The notes: generated by a model from the letters alone, not told the origin. A stretch of DNA of 64,000 bases from Arthrobacter_B sp038069765 (GCF_038069765.1 NZ_JBBPFS010000002.1:124001-188000), one strand, 5' to 3'; shown: positions 25,123 through 34,342, counted from the first letter of the stretch. A program made the numbers and translations.

Positions 25123-26172
25123 TCAGTCGTCGAAGGCCCGGAACCGCTCCAGCGAAACGATTCGCCCCTCGTCGGCCGCGCTGACCTGGCAGATAACGGC
25201 TTCCCCCGGCGCCAGATAGGGGTCCTTGGCCGGCAACCCGACGGACAGGCCTGCCGGCATGTGCCGGGCGAGGACCTCAAAGACCACGGGAAGCACCGGC
25301 CGGTGGGTGCACACCACCACGGGTTTGCCCTTGTCGAACTGCGCCTCCACCGCGCTGCGGGCCTTCCCCGGCTTGCGTTTGGCACTGCGCTCGGTGATGG
25401 CGTCCACCGTCTTGAACTTCACCGACCTGGTCTTCACGTACGGGCGCACCGTCTGCACGCACCGCACCCACGGGCTGGACACCACGCGGTCCGGCTGCCA
25501 GGCCGCCAGCAGCCGTGACACCGCCTGTGCCTGGCGCAGGCCGGTGGCAGCCAGCGGGCGGTCTCCCTCGGCGCGCGTCCAGGAGGAACGGGGCTTGGCT
25601 TTGGCATGGCGGACAATGATCAGCGGCCAGGTCCGCAGCCTGCCCTCGGCGTGCGCCTCTTCAAGGGCATGCAGGGGCAGCCGGTCGGAGGGATTGGTCA
25701 GCTCCGCGTGGGCTTCGGCAGGGCTGCACCAGCGGACGCCGTCCACTTCCTTGCCGTCCGGCACCGGTTTGCCGTCCTGAATCCGGGCAGCCCAGTAGTG
25801 GACAATCTTCATGCCCGAGGACACCGGATACACCGTGGCCGGCAGCGGGATGCCCAGGCGGATGCCGATGCCGGCTTCCTCCCGGACTTCCCGGACGGCG
25901 CACTCCGGAGTCGTTTCACCGTCATCGAGCTTGCCCTTGGGCCAGGACCAGTCCTTGTACCGGGGGCGGTGGATCATGAGCACCTCAAGCTGGCCGTTCC
26001 GCGTGCGCCAGCAGAGGGCACCGGCGGCAACCACCTTGATCGTCTCCGGCACCGCGGCGCCGGCTTCCGGAGCCTGTTCCTCGTCGGACCAGCCGCCCCG
26101 GGGTTTGGCAGGCTCGTCCGGAAGCCGGGTCCGCTCGCCCGTGGAAGTGTCAGGTTCAGAGGACATGGACAT
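25123..26172 (-). CDS. mutT1: Nudix hydrolase fused to a histidine phosphatase (MutT1-like)
   Basis: Two domains are visible. The Nudix box is GKLDDGETTPECAVREVREEAG (about residues 89-110). The C-terminal histidine-phosphatase domain starts at LIIVRHAKAKPRSSW and has a second histidine in VVVCTHRPVLPVVFEVL. In mycobacterial MutT1 this fusion hydrolyses 8-oxo-dGTP and diadenosine polyphosphates. The gene sits directly after ppk, as Rv2985 follows ppk1 in M. tuberculosis. The start is ambiguous. ATG 26172 was used; TTG 26181 would overlap the ppk stop by four bases, and ATG 26166 is also possible. No clear ribosome site is seen, so translation is probably coupled to ppk. Confidence 0.87.
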   Translation of the reverse strand: MSMSSEPDTSTGERTRLPDEPAKPRGGWSDEEQAPEAGAAVPETIKVVAAGALCWRTRNGQLEVLMIHRPRYKDWSWPKGKLDDGETTPECAVREVREEAGIGIRLGIPLPATVYPVSSGMKIVHYWAARIQDGKPVPDGKEVDGVRWCSPAEAHAELTNPSDRLPLHALEEAHAEGRLRTWPLIIVRHAKAKPRSSWTRAEGDRPLAATGLRQAQAVSRLLAAWQPDRVVSSPWVRCVQTVRPYVKTRSVKFKTVDAITERSAKRKPGKARSAVEAQFDKGKPVVVCTHRPVLPVVFEVLARHMPAGLSVGLPAKDPYLAPGEAVICQVSAADEGRIVSLERFRAFDD

Positions 26173-26177
26173 GGCGG

Positions 26178-28403
26178 TCAACGGCGGGCGGCGGCACGCT
26201 GGCGGGACCGGGAGGCCAGCAGCCAGGACTGGACGTCCTGCAGCGGTTCCCCCTCTTCGTTTTTGTGGTGCCTGGTCCAGATGCCGTCCTTTTCAAGGTG
26301 CCAGCTCGCCGTCCCGGGATCCATGTACCGGTCCATCAGGGAAATAAGGTCCGCAACATCTTCCCTTGAGGCCAGCTGAACCAGGGCTTCGACCCGGCGG
26401 TCCAGGTTGCGGTGCATCATGTCGGCCGAACCGATGAACACCACCGGATCGCCGGCGTTGGCGAAGGCAAAAACGCGTGAGTGTTCCAGGAAGCGGCCCA
26501 GGACGGACCGCACGGTGATGTTCTCGCTCAGCCCGGGAACGCCTGGCCGCACGGAGCAGATGCCGCGCACAATGACGTCGACCCGCACGCCGGCCTGGGA
26601 GGCACGGTACAGCGAATCGATGATCGCCTCGTCCACCATGGAGTTGACCTTGATGATGACGCGGGCGTTCAGGCCGGCCTTCTTGTTGGCGATTTCCCGC
26701 TCGATCCGGTCAATCAAGCCGGAGCGGACAGACCGGGGAGCCACGAGCAGGCGCTTGAACGTGGATTTCGGGGCGTAGCCGGAGAGCTGGTTGAACAGCT
26801 TCGTCAGGTCTTCGCCCACCTGCTCATTGGAGGTCAGCAGTCCCAGGTCCTCGTAATACCGGGCGGTGCGCGGATGGTAGTTGCCGGTGCCGATGTGGCA
26901 GTAGCGGCGCAGCCCGTCCACTTCCTGGCGGACCACCAGGGACAGCTTGCAGTGGGTCTTCAGACCCACGATGCCGTACACCACGTGGACGCCGGCCTGC
27001 TCCAGCTTGCGCGCCCAGGAGATGTTGGCCTGCTCATCAAAGCGTGCCTTGATCTCCACCAGCGCCAGCACCTGCTTGCCGGACTCGGCGGCGTCAATCA
27101 GGGCATCAACGATGGGGGAGTCTCCGGAGGTGCGGTACAGGGTCTGCTTGATGGCCTGGACCCGCGGGTCGGCGGCCGCCTGTTCCAGGAAGGCCTGGAC
27201 CGAGGTGGAGAAGGAATCGTAGGGGTGGTGCAGCAGAATGTCGCGGCGGCGCATCGCCGCGAAAACGTCAGCGGGCTTGGAGGTTTCCGATTCCTTCAGG
27301 TGCAGGCTGGTGTGCGGAACCTGCTTGGGATAGTGCAGGTCGGCGCGGTCGATCCGGCTGATGGGGGCCAGGCCGCGCAGGTCCAGCGGTGCGGGCAGCG
27401 CGTACACCTCGTCCTCTTCGACCCCCAGCTCGCGCACCAGCAGCTCGCGGATGCTGGGATTGATGTCGGTGGTGACTTCGAGCCGGACGGGCGGCCCGAA
27501 CCGGCGGCGCAGGAGTTCCTTCTCCAGCGCCTGCAGGAGGTTCTCGGCGTCGTCCTCCTCCACCTCCAGGTCCTCGTTGCGGGTGACCCGGAAGGTGTGG
27601 TGCTCCATGACGTCCATGCCCGGGAACAGTTGGTCCAGATGCTCGGCGATGACGTCTTCCAGCGGAATGAAACGGGCCATCCGGCCCGCAACGTTGCCGG
27701 CGCGCGGCCCGTCCACGGAAATCAGCCGGGGCAGCTGGTCCGGAACCTTGACGCGGGCGAAGAACTCCTTGCCGCTGACGGGGTTGCGCACCACCACGGC
27801 CAGGTTCAGCGAGAGCCCGGAGATGTAGGGGAAAGGGTGCGCCGGGTCCACGGCCAGCGGGGTGAGGATCGGAAAGACCTTGGACGCAAACTGGCGGTGC
27901 AGGTAGGCCTTGGCGGCGTCGTCGAGCTCGTTCCAGCTCACCAGATGGATCTGCTCCTCGGCCAGGGCGGGGCGGATCTGCCGGGCGAAAACCTCCGCAT
28001 GGCGCTGCTGCAGCCGGTAGCCGGCTTCGACAATATGCTCCAGCTGTTCGATGGGGCTCAGGCCTGCAGCCGAGGGAACGGCCAGCCCGGTGGCGATCCG
28101 GCGCTTAAGGCCGGCCACCCGGACCATAAAGAACTCGTCGAGGTTGGACGCGAAAATCGACAGGAAGCTGACGCGCTCCAGCAGGTACAGGTCCGGATCC
28201 TCGGCCAGTTCCAGCACCCGGGCATTGAAGTGGAGCCAGCTGATCTCCCGGTCCAGGAAGCGTTCCGGGCTGATCTCACCGTCGGGTACCAGCGCGGGGC
28301 CGAAGTCGGGTATGTCGATCCGGTCCTCGGTGGCCCGCGGCGCCGACATGGACTCAGCCGACCCGAAAGTGTAATGCGGTTCGGCGGCGGTATCGGATCC
28401 CAT
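26178..28403 (-). CDS. ppk: Polyphosphate kinase 1
   Basis: Ppk1 makes inorganic polyphosphate from ATP reversibly. This 741-residue protein has the N-terminal DREISWLHFNARVLELAEDP, the head domain, and the two catalytic phospholipase-D-like domains. The phosphohistidine is H484 in GLKTHCKLSLVV, followed by HIGTGNYHPRTARYYEDLGLL and later SVRPGVPGLSENI. The start ATG 28403 was chosen for AGGGAGAG upstream; the 20 codons before it are unlikely to be translated. Its stop lies within the start region of the MutT1-like gene, so the pair forms one operon. Confidence 0.95.
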   Translation of the reverse strand: MGSDTAAEPHYTFGSAESMSAPRATEDRIDIPDFGPALVPDGEISPERFLDREISWLHFNARVLELAEDPDLYLLERVSFLSIFASNLDEFFMVRVAGLKRRIATGLAVPSAAGLSPIEQLEHIVEAGYRLQQRHAEVFARQIRPALAEEQIHLVSWNELDDAAKAYLHRQFASKVFPILTPLAVDPAHPFPYISGLSLNLAVVVRNPVSGKEFFARVKVPDQLPRLISVDGPRAGNVAGRMARFIPLEDVIAEHLDQLFPGMDVMEHHTFRVTRNEDLEVEEDDAENLLQALEKELLRRRFGPPVRLEVTTDINPSIRELLVRELGVEEDEVYALPAPLDLRGLAPISRIDRADLHYPKQVPHTSLHLKESETSKPADVFAAMRRRDILLHHPYDSFSTSVQAFLEQAAADPRVQAIKQTLYRTSGDSPIVDALIDAAESGKQVLALVEIKARFDEQANISWARKLEQAGVHVVYGIVGLKTHCKLSLVVRQEVDGLRRYCHIGTGNYHPRTARYYEDLGLLTSNEQVGEDLTKLFNQLSGYAPKSTFKRLLVAPRSVRSGLIDRIEREIANKKAGLNARVIIKVNSMVDEAIIDSLYRASQAGVRVDVIVRGICSVRPGVPGLSENITVRSVLGRFLEHSRVFAFANAGDPVVFIGSADMMHRNLDRRVEALVQLASREDVADLISLMDRYMDPGTASWHLEKDGIWTRHHKNEEGEPLQDVQSWLLASRSRQRAAARR

Positions 28404-28498
28404 GGTCTCTCCCTGCAGTGCTGGCGGCGGTTCGGGCTGCGCGCCGGGGAAGCCCCGGCGCATGCAGCCGTCGAATCAACATTACAAGCTGTTAAGGC

Positions 28499-29473
28499 TC
28501 AGCCGGCCGCGTACATCACATCGGCGTCCCACCGAACGAAACCCAGCCTCTTGTACAGCGCCATGGCCGGCTCGTTGTCGGCGTCCACGTACAGCATGAT
28601 GGCCTGGAGCCCGGCGTCCTGCAGGTGGCGGATTCCGGCAACGGTCAGCGTCTTTCCAAGCCCCAGGCCCTGCGCCCCGGGCACGACGCCAACCACATAC
28701 ACCTCTCCAATGGGCGGATGGCCGCCGGCGCCGGGATGGACCTTAGTCCAGTGGAAGCCGAGGATCGCGCCGTCGTCGTCGCGGACGGCGAGGAGGAAGC
28801 CCTCCGGATCAAACCAGTCCTCGGCCATGCGGGCGTCCAGATCGGCGCGGGTCATGCTGCCCTGCTCAGGATGGTGGGCAAACGCGGCAGCGTTCGCGGC
28901 AAGCCACGCGTCCTCGTCCGCTCCGGGCCGGAAGGGGCGGATGGACACGCCGTCGGGCAGTTTGGCGGCGGGCAGGTCCCCGGCCCCGTCGCTGCGGGTC
29001 AGGCGCAGGCGCAGGAGTTCGCGCACCGGGCGGTAGCCAAACCGCTGCGCCAGTTCGACGGCGGCCTCGTGGTTGCCGTGCGACCATGCCTGCGGCGGGG
29101 AAGCAAGGCCGCCGCGGACCTGATCCCGGACCGCGGAAGCGAGGGCGGTGCCCACGCCCTTGCCCCGGTACGACGGATGGACAACCAGCTCCAGGACACC
29201 GGGTTCACCGGCCCGGCCGCCCGTCAGCACGGCAACGCCGGCCAGGGCGTCGGCGTTGGCGGATTCCTCGGCGGCACAGGTGGTGAACACCAGCAGAGCG
29301 TCGGGGTCCGCGTCGGCGGACCGGAGGTCAACAAGCGTCTGTTCCGAGAGCGGGGGGTTGCCGTCGGCATCAGCGGCCGCCGCCGCCAGCTGGCGGATCC
29401 GGGCCAGCAGATCCGGCTCGGGTGTTCCTTTGGTGAGGGTCACGGACCAGGGCTGTACGCGTTCGTCTCTCAT
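28499..29473 (-). CDS. mshD: Mycothiol synthase
   Basis: MshD acetylates the cysteine amine of Cys-GlcN-Ins, the last step of mycothiol synthesis. This 324-residue protein has two GNAT domains in tandem. The N-terminal one includes ELVVHPSYRGKGVGTALASAV (about 95-115). The C-terminal one includes VYVVGVVPGAQGLGLGKTLTVAGIRHLQ (about 255-282) and ends in LYKRLGFVRWDADVMYA, typical of MshD. This identifies the organism as a mycothiol producer. It lies just downstream of glnR on the same strand, an order also seen in streptomycetes. Confidence 0.9.
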   Translation of the reverse strand: MRDERVQPWSVTLTKGTPEPDLLARIRQLAAAAADADGNPPLSEQTLVDLRSADADPDALLVFTTCAAEESANADALAGVAVLTGGRAGEPGVLELVVHPSYRGKGVGTALASAVRDQVRGGLASPPQAWSHGNHEAAVELAQRFGYRPVRELLRLRLTRSDGAGDLPAAKLPDGVSIRPFRPGADEDAWLAANAAAFAHHPEQGSMTRADLDARMAEDWFDPEGFLLAVRDDDGAILGFHWTKVHPGAGGHPPIGEVYVVGVVPGAQGLGLGKTLTVAGIRHLQDAGLQAIMLYVDADNEPAMALYKRLGFVRWDADVMYAAG

Positions 29474-29554
29474 TGAAGAAGCCTAACCCCCGGGCGGCGG
29501 GGAGCAACCAGGCCCGGCCAAAGCGGGACCGGCGGGCTGCACCGGGAGCGTGCC

Positions 29555-30265
29555 TCAGGCGTCCCGGCTGGCGGCGGGGGCCGGATCTTCGGCCATCCGG
29601 GAGCGGGTGAACCGGTATCCGACGTTGCGGACCGTGCCGATGAGGTTCTCATGGTCCGGCCCGAGCTTGGCACGCAGCCGCCGCACGTGGACGTCCACCG
29701 TGCGGGTGCCGCCGTAGTAGTCGTAGCCCCAGACCTCGTGGAGCAGCTGGTCCCGGGTGAAGACACGGCCCGGATGCTGCGCCAGGTACTTCAGGAGCTC
29801 AAACTCTTTGTAGGTCAGGTTCAGGGCGGTGCCGTTCACGCGCGCCGTGTAGCTGGCCTCGTCGATGACGACGCCGGACGCGCGGATCTCGGTGGCGGCT
29901 GCCGCGGAAGAGGAGTTGGCACGCGCTGTCATGAGCCGGAGCCGGGCTTCGAGTTCGGCCGGACCCGCCGAGTCGAGAATGACGTCGTCGGCCAGCCAGT
30001 TCGCTGCCACTGCGGCCATGCCGCCCTCGGTCAGAATGAGGATCAGGGGCGTGTCGAGTCCGGTGGCCTTCAGCAGCTGGGTCAGGGACCGGGCACCCAC
30101 GAGGTCTTTGCGGGCATCGACGAGGACCACGTCGCTGGGCTCCGTCTCGAGGAGGGCCGTGGGCTCGGCCGGTACAACCTGGACCTTGTGGTTCAACAGT
30201 CCGAGGGCAGGCAGGATGTCCACTGAAAGGCCCGGACTGTTGGTCAGGAGCAGTATGTGCGACAT
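29555..30265 (-). CDS. glnR: Nitrogen-response regulator GlnR
   Basis: GlnR is the orphan OmpR-like regulator of nitrogen assimilation in actinobacteria, acting on genes such as glnA, amtB and nir. This 236-residue protein starts MSHILLLTNS and has LPALGLLNHKVQVVPAEP, then VLVDARKDLVGARSLTQLLKATG and ILTEGGMAAVAANWL. The DNA-binding domain includes LTYKEFELLKYLAQHPGRVFTRDQLL and GTRTVDVHVRRLRAKLG. This closely follows Streptomyces GlnR. The receiver domain lacks a normal acidic pocket, as expected for a regulator without a kinase. The start ATG 30265 follows GGAGGAACC. No partner kinase gene is adjacent. Confidence 0.85.
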   Translation of the reverse strand: MSHILLLTNSPGLSVDILPALGLLNHKVQVVPAEPTALLETEPSDVVLVDARKDLVGARSLTQLLKATGLDTPLILILTEGGMAAVAANWLADDVILDSAGPAELEARLRLMTARANSSSAAAATEIRASGVVIDEASYTARVNGTALNLTYKEFELLKYLAQHPGRVFTRDQLLHEVWGYDYYGGTRTVDVHVRRLRAKLGPDHENLIGTVRNVGYRFTRSRMAEDPAPAASRDA

Positions 30266-30400
30266 GGTTCCTCCGAAAGTTGGGCGCACATCATTGGGCA
30301 CAAGCTGGACCGCATCCGCAGGAGGCGAAGGTGTTTGAAAGTATAACCACGCGGCCCCGCCCGGCCTGTAGCTTTCATCTGTACTGCGTAATAAGGCAGG

Positions 30401-31156
30401 ATGGATCGAGTGAAACTTTGGAGCGTAGCGGTGCTTGCGGCAGCAGCCCTCATAGGCATCGTTGGTGCTTCGTACTGGTCAGTGGCGGCGGTTGCCGTTT
30501 TTACCGCCTTGTTGACGGTGGCCGTGGGCGTCGGCTGGCCGCATCTGCTGGATGTCCCCGCCAAGAAAACCCAGGGCGCCGTCCTGGCGCTCGCTGGAGC
30601 AGGTGCCTGCGCCGCGGCGTATTTCGCGCCGGCGTCAGCGCTGTTGACCTGGCTGCCCGGTATTGCCGCAGCGGGTGTCGGCGCCATCTTCCTGATCCAG
30701 CTGCTGCGCGGCACCGGCCAGGCCCACCGGCTCGAATCCACCATCGGCAACATCGCCGGAGTGCTGCTGACAGTGATGGGATCAGGCTGGGTCGCCGCTG
30801 ACCGGCTGGCCAACGCCGACGGCAGCCCTGCCGGAGTCACGATCGGTGCGGCCGGCATCCTCGTTGCCCTCGCCGTGTCCCTGATCCCGCTGCCGGACCG
30901 GATTGCGGCGCCCCTGGGCGTTGCAGCCGGCGCCCTGGCGGGGGCCCTGGCCGGAGTCCTGCAGCCTGAGGCTGACGTCTCCGCACTGGCAGCGGCCCTG
31001 ATGGGTGCTGTGGGAGCGGCCGTGATCATGGCGGTGCGCCGGCTGGTCCTGTCCCGCGACATCACCACCCGCCGAGGCCGCGTGGCACTCGCTGCGGCGC
31101 CGATCGCGGCGCTGGGCTCGGTTGTCTACTTCATGGCGCGGCTGCTCGTTCCCTAA
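30401..31156 (+). CDS. Multi-spanning membrane protein of unknown function
   Basis: This 251-residue, very hydrophobic protein has about seven to eight Ala/Gly/Val-rich membrane segments and short loops. I recognise no catalytic motif. A similar uncharacterised permease-like protein is usual next to glnR in Arthrobacter-like genomes (recollection, not searched). It diverges from glnR. The start ATG 30401 follows AAGGCAGG; GTG 30410 is an alternative. The C-terminus is basic and then hydrophobic. Confidence 0.75.
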   Translation: MDRVKLWSVAVLAAAALIGIVGASYWSVAAVAVFTALLTVAVGVGWPHLLDVPAKKTQGAVLALAGAGACAAAYFAPASALLTWLPGIAAAGVGAIFLIQLLRGTGQAHRLESTIGNIAGVLLTVMGSGWVAADRLANADGSPAGVTIGAAGILVALAVSLIPLPDRIAAPLGVAAGALAGALAGVLQPEADVSALAAALMGAVGAAVIMAVRRLVLSRDITTRRGRVALAAAPIAALGSVVYFMARLLVP

Positions 31157-31213
31157 GGACGTCCGCGGATGTCATGTGAGGAAACGCGTCCGGCTGCGGG
31201 TTAGGATGTAGCT

Positions 31214-31330
31214 ATGGATTCGCTCTTAGCCCTTGAAATCTTCTTTATCGTTCTGCTCGGCATCACCGGCGTCGGCATGGCAGCTTTCGCCGGCCTGGTC
31301 ATCAGCCGCCTGTACAAAGGGCAGAAGTAA
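31214..31330 (+). CDS. Small single-span membrane protein (38 aa)
   Basis: An ATG at 31214, with TAGGAT upstream, opens a 38-codon frame ending in TAA. The protein is one hydrophobic helix preceded by MDSLLALE and followed by a basic end, SRLYKGQK. This charge pattern suggests an inner-membrane peptide with its C-terminus in the cytoplasm. It lies 36 bases upstream of the nitrobindin-like gene and may be co-transcribed with it. The function is unknown. It is too short for routine gene calling, so it is easily missed. Confidence 0.6.
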   Translation: MDSLLALEIFFIVLLGITGVGMAAFAGLVISRLYKGQK

Positions 31331-31366
31331 CCCACCCTCAGCAACCCGAAGGAACAGGTCAGCGCC

Positions 31367-31966
31367 ATGCCCATGGAGATCCCCACCGATCTGACCCCTG
31401 AACTCGTGCCGCTGTCCTGGCTCCTTGGTACCTGGGAAGGCTCCGGCCGGCTCGGGGAGGGTGAAGCCGACTCCGAGTACTTCACGCAGCGCGTGACGTT
31501 CAGTCAGAACGGCCTGCCCTATCTGAAGTACGAGGCTGAAAGCTGGCTCACGGACGAAGAAGGCACCGTCCTGCGCCCCCTCGCAGTTGAGACCGGTTTC
31601 TGGGCGCTTGACCGCCCGCTGAACGACGCCGACGGCGGCCCTGGCCTGACTCCCGCTGACATTGTTCCGGCCCTGCGCAGCGCGGACGAAGTCGAAAAGC
31701 TCCGCAATGACACCGGGGGCTTCGACATCACGGCCACCATCGTGCACCCCGGAGGCATCGCCGAGCTGTACTACGGCCAGATCAAGGGCCCGCAGATCTC
31801 GCTGACGACGGACCTGGTGATGCGCGGCGTCAACTCCAAGGAGTACACCGCTGCCACGCGGATCTTCGGCCTGGTCAACGGTGATCTGTACTGGCGCTGG
31901 GATGTAGCCGAAGGCGGCAACGCCCTGAAGGCCCACGCCTCCGCCATTCTGAAGAAGAACGCCTGA
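31367..31966 (+). CDS. Nitrobindin-like haem-binding protein (FABP/DUF1794 family)
   Basis: This 199-residue beta-barrel protein has the nitrobindin signature LSWLLGTWEGSGRL near residues 16-29, followed by FTQRVTFSQNGLPYLKYEAESW. Family members bind ferric haem in the barrel and can isomerise peroxynitrite to nitrate. It is followed after 63 bases by the ygfZ-like gene, a pairing common in actinobacteria. The start ATG 31367 was taken; ATG 31373 is close behind. It is cytoplasmic, with no signal peptide. Confidence 0.85.
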   Translation: MPMEIPTDLTPELVPLSWLLGTWEGSGRLGEGEADSEYFTQRVTFSQNGLPYLKYEAESWLTDEEGTVLRPLAVETGFWALDRPLNDADGGPGLTPADIVPALRSADEVEKLRNDTGGFDITATIVHPGGIAELYYGQIKGPQISLTTDLVMRGVNSKEYTAATRIFGLVNGDLYWRWDVAEGGNALKAHASAILKKNA

Positions 31967-32029
31967 CCTGCTTTCCCCGGCGGGGAAGCCCGGTGGAATA
32001 GCCGCTCCCGCAAGGACGTTGGACCTGAT

Positions 32030-33121
32030 ATGACTTACCTGAGCCCCCTCCTGTCCCGCCACGGTGCCGTGGAAGCCGGCGGCCTCGATGCCGGCGTCGC
32101 CGCACACTACGGTGACCCCCTGCGCGAACAGCGTGAACTGGCCCGCGGCAACGCCGTCGTGGATCTCTCGCACCGCGGCGTCGTCACCGTCAGCGGCCCT
32201 GACCGGCTGAGCTGGCTAAACACTCTTTCATCCCAAAACGTCAGCGACCTGCAGCCGGGCATGAGCTCGGAACTGCTGCTGCTCAGCGTCCAGGGGCGGA
32301 TTGAGCATGACGCCAGAATCATTGACGACGGCGGCACCGCTTGGCTGATCGTGGAAACTTCGGAAGCTCCCCAGCTGGCGCAGTGGCTCGAGCGGATGAA
32401 ATTCATGCTCCGGGTGGAAGTGGCGGACGTCAGCGCAGACTGGGCCGTGGCAGCAGCAGCGTCGCCGGTCCCCGCGTGGGAACAGTACCGGTCCTGGACC
32501 GATCCGTGGCCCAACATCGGCCCCGGAGGATATGCCTACACCGGGGTTCCGGAAGACTCCCACCCCGGACGGGACCGGCCCTGGCACGAGTATCTGATAC
32601 CGGCGGAGGAACTGGAAGCGGCGGTTGAATCCTCCGGCCGCACCCTCGCCGGCACCATGGCCTCCGAAGCGCTGCGGATTGCCGCCTGGCGCCCGCGGCT
32701 GGGCGCCGAGACCGACGACAAGACACTTCCGCACGAGCTGGACCTGATCCGCACCGCGGTGCACCTGGCCAAGGGCTGCTACAAGGGCCAGGAAACCGTG
32801 GCGCGGGTGCACAACCTCGGCCACCCGCCCCGCCGGCTGGTGTTCCTGCAGCTGGACGGATCCCAGCACACGCTTCCGGCTTCGGGCAGCGCCGTGATGC
32901 TGGGTGAGCGGAAAGTGGGCACCGTAACCTCCGTGGCCCAGCACTATGAGATGGGCGCGGTTGCCCTGGCCGTGGTGAAACGCTCCGCGGATCCCGCCGC
33001 ACAGCTTGTGGTGGACGACGACGGCGAGCCCTACGCTGCGGCGCAGGAGATTATCGTCGCTCCCGATGCGGGCCAGGTTGTCGGGCGTGCCGGAGGCTTC
33101 CTGCGCCCGCCCCGGGCATAG
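32030..33121 (+). CDS. ygfZ: YgfZ/GcvT-domain folate-binding protein
   Basis: YgfZ-type proteins use tetrahydrofolate to support assembly or repair of certain iron-sulfur enzymes such as MiaB. This 363-residue protein has the GcvT-like fold with VDLSHRGVVTVSGPDRLSWLNTLSSQNV near the N-terminus. It also has the YgfZ signature KGCYKGQETVARVHN with C250. That cysteine distinguishes it from true aminomethyltransferases, and no gcvH or gcvP is nearby. The start is ATG 32030. It is probably in one transcript with the nitrobindin-like gene. Confidence 0.9.
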   Translation: MTYLSPLLSRHGAVEAGGLDAGVAAHYGDPLREQRELARGNAVVDLSHRGVVTVSGPDRLSWLNTLSSQNVSDLQPGMSSELLLLSVQGRIEHDARIIDDGGTAWLIVETSEAPQLAQWLERMKFMLRVEVADVSADWAVAAAASPVPAWEQYRSWTDPWPNIGPGGYAYTGVPEDSHPGRDRPWHEYLIPAEELEAAVESSGRTLAGTMASEALRIAAWRPRLGAETDDKTLPHELDLIRTAVHLAKGCYKGQETVARVHNLGHPPRRLVFLQLDGSQHTLPASGSAVMLGERKVGTVTSVAQHYEMGAVALAVVKRSADPAAQLVVDDDGEPYAAAQEIIVAPDAGQVVGRAGGFLRPPRA

Positions 33122-33172
33122 CTGCATTCAGCGGTATGACGTTAGACCGACCCACCCCTTCAGAGGAGATCC

Positions 33173-33574
33173 ATGATGACCCAGGAACCCCGTCCAGAGC
33201 TTGACGACGACATCATTGAACTGGCGGGATTGGTGTTCGACGCTGCGCGGGCCGGCGATACGGAGGGGATCCGGGGTTACCTGGACGCCGGCGTGCCGGT
33301 AAACCTCACCAACGGCTCCGGCGACACGCTGGTAATGCTGGCGTCGTATCACGGCCACGAGGACCTCACCGCCCTGCTGGTGGAGCGGGGTGCGGATGTC
33401 AATACGCAGAATGACCGGGGCCAGACCCCGCTGGCGGGTGCCGTCTTCAAGGGCTACACGGGTATCTTCCGCCTCCTCTTGGAGGGGGGAGCGGACCCGG
33501 ACGCCGGCTCACCCAGTGCAAGGGATATGGCAGGATTTTTCCAACGGCAGGAAATGCTGGACCTGCTGCCCTAA
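33173..33574 (+). CDS. Ankyrin-repeat protein
   Basis: This 133-residue protein is built of about three ankyrin repeats. The clearest runs are GDTLVMLASYHGHEDLTALLVERGADVNTQN and GQTPLAGAVFKGYTGIFRLLLEGGADPDAG. Such proteins bind partner proteins; the partner here is unknown. AGAGGAGA precedes the ATG at 33173, with a second ATG immediately after. It follows ygfZ on the same strand after 51 bases and may share its transcript. Confidence 0.85.
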   Translation: MMTQEPRPELDDDIIELAGLVFDAARAGDTEGIRGYLDAGVPVNLTNGSGDTLVMLASYHGHEDLTALLVERGADVNTQNDRGQTPLAGAVFKGYTGIFRLLLEGGADPDAGSPSARDMAGFFQRQEMLDLLP

Positions 33575-33613
33575 CTCCGGCCGGCGCGGCGCCTAAGCCG
33601 GCTGGCTGGGCTT

Positions 33614-34342
33614 CTAAACCGACAGCTGGACTTCGGAGCGGACGCCGACGGCGACGAACCCGGCACCGGCAGCGGTGCGTGCGGCTCCGAGGTTGTCCAG
33701 CGGTGTCCGGCACTGCGGAATGAGCCCGGCAGCCATGGCCTCTTCGACCGCGACTGATGTGATGTAGCGTCCCAGCCCGCGGCGCCGGGCGTCCGGCGCC
33801 GTGAGGGTGCTGATGTCCGCGATGATGCCGTCCCGGATGGTGTAGCCGGCTCCGGCCAGCGCAACCGGTTCCTCCGCACTGTCGTCCACCACGACGAACA
33901 GCTGCTCTTTCTCCGCCAGGCCCGCCTCCGCGACGTCGTCGGGCGGGCAGCGGCGCTGAAGCTGCACTGCGAACTCCTGGTCCTCGGCAACGGCCACTTC
34001 GTCGGCGGGCTCCACCGGACCGGGGAAGGAATCGGCGAAGCAGAGCCGCTCGGATTCGACCGTCCGCCCGCCGTATTCCACGGAAAGGCTGGCCAGGGCA
34101 GTCCTGCGGGTCAATTCGTCGGCACTCTTGCCGCGGACGCGCTCTGCCGCCCACTCGGGGCCGCAGAACACCTCGGACCCGAACAGGCGCACAAAGGAGA
34201 CCCGCCGGGACTCGTCCCGGACGCTGTAGATGCGGTGCCCGTCCCCGGCTTCGGCCAGCGCGTCATCGGCCAGTCCAAGGCGTCGGGACCAGGCGAGCTG
34301 GATGATCGCGATTGTTCCCGGATCCAATGTCATATCTTTCAA
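33614..34342 (-). CDS. GNAT-like acetyltransferase
   Basis: This 242-residue protein is probably an N-acetyltransferase. The acetyl-CoA-binding region is in the C-terminal half: ISTLTAPDARRRGLGRYITSVAVEEAMAAGL (about 175-205), with the R-x-x-G-L-G pattern of GNAT motif A. The N-terminal half resembles the capping domain seen in GNAT proteins that act on small molecules. The substrate is unknown. It is convergent with the ankyrin gene. Confidence 0.75.
   Translation of the reverse strand: MKDMTLDPGTIAIIQLAWSRRLGLADDALAEAGDGHRIYSVRDESRRVSFVRLFGSEVFCGPEWAAERVRGKSADELTRRTALASLSVEYGGRTVESERLCFADSFPGPVEPADEVAVAEDQEFAVQLQRRCPPDDVAEAGLAEKEQLFVVVDDSAEEPVALAGAGYTIRDGIIADISTLTAPDARRRGLGRYITSVAVEEAMAAGLIPQCRTPLDNLGAARTAAGAGFVAVGVRSEVQLSV

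Noticed and set aside
26481..29036. Long open frame (about 850 codons) antisense to ppk and mshD
   Set aside because: A shadow of two clear genes on the other strand; its own product is low-complexity without motifs.
33447..34154. Reverse frame of about 235 codons overlapping the ankyrin gene and the GNAT gene
   Set aside because: Arg/Gly/Ala-rich product in a shifted frame of the GNAT gene; no domain.
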